NCBI GenBank assembly: GCA_002162925.1
Contig: MABC01000080.1
Location: 1-37,774 of the forward strand
DNA from: Thalassotalea sp. 42_200_T64
GTDB lineage: Bacteria; Pseudomonadota; Gammaproteobacteria; Enterobacterales; Alteromonadaceae
Length of the DNA stretch: 37,774 bases
Direction: 5' to 3'
Below are positions 35,289-37,774 of the stretch, piece after piece. The translations under genes were made by a program, and so were the position numbers. How positions within the stretch are numbered: the first letter of the stretch is position 1; each line of letters starts with the position of its first letter. The notes beneath the pieces are model-generated. The model was not told where the DNA came from. It did not search any database and saw only the letters and a program-made list of their open reading frames with translations.

Positions 35289-36389
35289 TTAGTTAAATCG
35301 CTGCGTTGTATGGTCTAATAGTGTGACTTTTTGACCATCGCGTAAAAATGCTACCCCAGCGGTTGCTATTATTTCGCCATTAGCTAAACCACTCGATAAA
35401 TATACCCGGTTATTAAGAATGTTTTCCGTTTGCACTTGCCGCAAATGCACCACTTTAGCCGTGGCATCATAGACAAAGACATATGATTTTTGATCTAAGC
35501 CGGCGCGTAATGCGCTCATCGGGATAGCAATCGTTTTACCGGTATAGCCAGTACGTCCAATACCATCAAAAACAAAATCGACTTCGGCGGTCATTCCTGC
35601 TCGCAACTTATTGTTTGTTTCTGCCAATATTACCGTCACCGGGAAGGCATTAGCCGATTGCGCGCGAGTCCCTATCTCGTTGATACGTCCTTGCATAGTG
35701 ATACCGATTAATACCGGAAAACGAATGGCTAATACGGTATCTTGTTTTAATTCTTGTATTAAGGTTTCGGGGACGAGTACTTCCACTTCTAAGCCGTGGT
35801 TGCCTTCAATTTCAAATGCCGCTTGTCCGGCGCCAATTTGTTGAGAAGGCTCAATTAAACGCTTGGTAATAATGCCATCATAAGGCGCCAGCAAAGTACT
35901 GTCTTGCAAGTTTTTATTGGCAATATCAAGCTGTGCTTGCGCCACACCTACAGCACTTCTACTTGAATCAAAAGTGGCTTTGGCATTGTCAAATCCTGAT
36001 TGCGATACCAACCCTTGCTTGACCAATTTGTCATAACGTTCAAAGGTGCTTTTAGCTTCAGCCATTGCCGCATTTGCTTTATCTAACTCAGCTTGTGCTG
36101 ATCGTAAACTAAGTTCAAAACTGCGATGATTTAATTGCGCTAAAATTTGACCTGCTGTTACGGTTTCACCAAGCTTAACTTCAACGGTTTGTACCTTGCC
36201 AATTACCTCAAAACTTAAGTCAGTTGCCTCAACGGGAGCAACAATTCCGGACAACGTGCGTAGCTGCTTTAGATTGGTCTCTGCAACTTTGCTCCAGGCG
36301 ATAGGGCGAATGGCTTTTTCGGTGATAACGGCTTGCTCGTTACAGCCCAGTAAAAAAGACGCGAAGAGGATAGTTAATAATATACGCAT
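35289..36389 (-). CDS. RND periplasmic adaptor (membrane-fusion) lipoprotein
   Basis: A 366-residue adaptor linking the pump to an outer-membrane channel. The lipobox is LLGC (C16), anchoring it in a membrane. The split biotinyl-lipoyl domain (VIGKVQTVEVKLGETVTAGQ, then LLAPYDGIITKRLIEPSQQI) flanks an alpha-hairpin coiled coil (about 105-165, LSLRSAQAELDKANAAMAEA). Beta-barrel and membrane-proximal domains follow (LRAGMTAEVDFVF, LSSGLANGEIIATAGVAFL). It is the first gene of the operon, under the two palindromes at 36450-36492. Confidence 0.93.
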   Translation of the reverse strand: MRILLTILFASFLLGCNEQAVITEKAIRPIAWSKVAETNLKQLRTLSGIVAPVEATDLSFEVIGKVQTVEVKLGETVTAGQILAQLNHRSFELSLRSAQAELDKANAAMAEAKSTFERYDKLVKQGLVSQSGFDNAKATFDSSRSAVGVAQAQLDIANKNLQDSTLLAPYDGIITKRLIEPSQQIGAGQAAFEIEGNHGLEVEVLVPETLIQELKQDTVLAIRFPVLIGITMQGRINEIGTRAQSANAFPVTVILAETNNKLRAGMTAEVDFVFDGIGRTGYTGKTIAIPMSALRAGLDQKSYVFVYDATAKVVHLRQVQTENILNNRVYLSSGLANGEIIATAGVAFLRDGQKVTLLDHTTQRFN

Positions 36390-36449
36390 AATGAATCCAA
36401 TGGTGAAAATTACCTATGAGTAAAGTAGATAAATTTTAATAAGTAAATT

Positions 36450-36465
36450 GGTACTGCCAAGTACC
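36450..36465. promoter_or_regulatory. TetR-type operator 1
   Basis: GGTACT-GCCA-AGTACC, a perfect 6-bp inverted repeat, on the efflux-operon side of the divergent promoter region. Its centre is 25 bp from operator 2. Confidence 0.75.
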
Positions 36466-36472
36466 GTATATT

Positions 36473-36492
36473 TTGGTACTATGCAGTACCAA
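36473..36492. promoter_or_regulatory. TetR-type operator 2
   Basis: TTGGTACT-ATGC-AGTACCAA, a perfect 8-bp inverted repeat sharing the GGTACT-N4-AGTACC core with operator 1. Two sites between a TetR gene and a divergent efflux operon strongly suggest autoregulation plus repression of the pump. Confidence 0.8.
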
Positions 36493-36526
36493 TGTCAACC
36501 GATAAGAGAAAAGAGCAGATAATATC

Positions 36527-37159
36527 ATGCTAAGCCCTGGCAGAAGTGTTGAAAAAACAAGTGAAAAGCAATTAACTGCCCGTGGGCAATTAATACTTGC
36601 GGCGGCGCAAAAATTATTTCTTAAGCATGGCTTTGATGAAACCTCTCTGCAAATGATCATTGCTGATGCTGGCGGTTCACGTCGTTCTATTTACCATGAA
36701 TTCGGCAATAAGCAAGGCTTGCTGATGGCGGTTATGCAACAACAAGTGGCGATTCAGATAGATACTATTGCTTCTATTAACTATGAGCTAGAGCCAAGTG
36801 ATGCGCTAAAAGATGTCGCGGTGCGATTTGTTCAGGGGATGTTGTCTGAAACTCTAATTTCATTGTTTAGGTTGGTGATACAAGTTGTGCCAAAACTCCC
36901 CGACCTTGGCGAATTGATTTATGAAAGCGGGCCGTTAACCGGGGTTACCCCGTTGGCGGATTATTTAACTTCTCTAAATAAGCAAGGCATATTGGCCATT
37001 GATGACTGCAGTTACGCCGCACAGATGTTAATAGAAATGACGAAAGGACGGCTACATTTGAAGGCGGTATTAGTCCCCAATGTCAAAATAACCGAAGATG
37101 AAATTGTGCAGCATATTGACCGTGCAGTAGATTTATTTATTAAAGCCTATCAAGCTTAA
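36527..37159 (+). CDS. TetR/AcrR-family repressor
   Basis: A 210-residue regulator. The N-terminal helix-turn-helix region spans about 20-66: GQLILAAAQKLFLKHGFDET, then SLQMIIADAGGSRRSIYHEF and GNKQGLLMAVM. The C-terminal ligand/dimer domain resembles AcrR-type (MLSETLISLFRLVIQVVPKL). It is divergent from the RND operon and separated from it by two copies of a palindrome, its probable binding sites. The ligand is unknown. Confidence 0.93.
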   Translation: MLSPGRSVEKTSEKQLTARGQLILAAAQKLFLKHGFDETSLQMIIADAGGSRRSIYHEFGNKQGLLMAVMQQQVAIQIDTIASINYELEPSDALKDVAVRFVQGMLSETLISLFRLVIQVVPKLPDLGELIYESGPLTGVTPLADYLTSLNKQGILAIDDCSYAAQMLIEMTKGRLHLKAVLVPNVKITEDEIVQHIDRAVDLFIKAYQA

Positions 37160-37241
37160 ACATTATCACCGTTGAACCCATGTTAGGCTATTTTTACCTC
37201 CCGCTTGCAGAAAGCGTTGAGTCTTTCACATCCATTTCCAT

Positions 37242-37774
37242 TTATGAGGTTGGAAGCGCCGAGTCAGCAAAAGAAACCGAAATTGTCGTGCCCTTGTCAC
37301 TAACAACCGTTAGCAACCAACCTTGATGTTCACACAGGCGTTTAACAATAGATAAGCCAAAACCGTAGCCAGTACTTTGGCTGCCTTTGACCGCTGGTTC
37401 AGTGACATTCGTTGAAATATCCTGATCTATGCCCGGGCCGGTATCTGCTATGGTTAATTGCTCGTTGATAAAGCTTATGGTTACCTCTCCTAAATCCGTA
37501 TATTGAAAGGCATTGCTGAGTAAATTATCCAACAGCACTTTTAGCATGCCCGGCTGGGCATAGACACTGGTGTTACAATTGTCATTCACCAACACTTCCA
37601 CTGGTTTACCATCAAGTAAATGGCTATGATCAATGATTGATTGTTCTATCATTGGCAGCAGTTTATACCCGTAACACTTCAAGGTGCAGGCGTCAGTGTT
37701 TGAAAGTTGTCATTAATCCAACTGTCTAAAGTATCAGCTATCCTCGGAAGTGTTATGGCAAAAAAATCATTGAT
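37242..37774 (-). CDS. Sensor histidine kinase, C-terminal part (cut by window end)
   Basis: The ATPase domain of a two-component kinase: N box LLDNLLSNAFQYTDLGEVTI, G1 box IADTGPGIDQ and G2 box GYGFGLSIVKRLCEHQGW. The clear frame spans 37242-37682. Above it the frame closes (TGA at about 37712-37714), while a neighbouring frame is open from the window end (INDFFAITLPRIADTLDSWI, then NDNFQTLTPAP) and would join LKCYGYKLLPMIEQS if one base were restored near 37683. It may be a frameshifted gene or an assembly error. The phospho-accepting His region lies outside the window, so its regulon is unknown. Confidence 0.8.

Overview
The window looks like a low-GC marine gammaproteobacterium, probably Alteromonadales (Colwellia/Thalassotalea-like). 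This is inferred from the AT-rich coding style, the FecI/FecR/TonB-receptor cassettes, the GlyGly-CTERM tail on a giant secreted subtilase, and tRNA-His-derived repeats. I could not run a taxonomic search.

Left part (1-8.9 kb): a mobile-element graveyard. An IS481-type transposase remnant is cut by an IS3-family element (428-1624). The other end of that element has replaced the extreme 3' end of an orphan exosortase/archaeosortase-like gene. Next come a transposase tail, a Phd/ParE-type toxin-antitoxin pair, an exported cysteine hydrolase divergent from an AraC regulator, two broken tyrosine-recombinase genes, a GFA-family protein and an AraC tail.

Middle (8.9-15.3 kb): a FecI-type sigma factor, a FecR anti-sigma factor, an STN signalling domain and a TonB-dependent receptor. 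The STN domain is separated from its receptor by one extra base in an A-run. Behind it lies a second, decayed FecI/FecR pair in opposite orientation and the last codons of another TonB receptor.

15.3-22.4 kb: a repeat-domain lipoprotein with one frameshift, a two-haem c-type cytochrome lipoprotein, a PhoX/DUF839 lipoprotein on a collagen-like stalk, and a malyl-CoA-lyase-type enzyme divergent from it. 22.9-32.2 kb: one 3,089-residue modular subtilase with FnIII, IPT, cohesin-like, dockerin-like and thrombospondin-3-like modules and a GlyGly-CTERM tail. 32.2-37.2 kb: an RND efflux pair controlled by a divergent TetR regulator, with two clear palindromic operators between them. The window ends inside a sensor histidine kinase gene.

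The main pattern not explained by single genes is a dispersed repeat built around the 3' half of tRNA-His (copies near 4.2, 8.7 and 22.6 kb, plus a nearly full but deleted tRNA-His at 15.36 kb, all on the + strand). These copies divide the window into cassette-like blocks, each with unrelated content and recombinase debris. They look like scars of repeated tRNA-targeted integration or of segment duplication. Several reading frames are broken by single-base changes in or near homopolymers. Those could be real decay or assembly error, and each is flagged.
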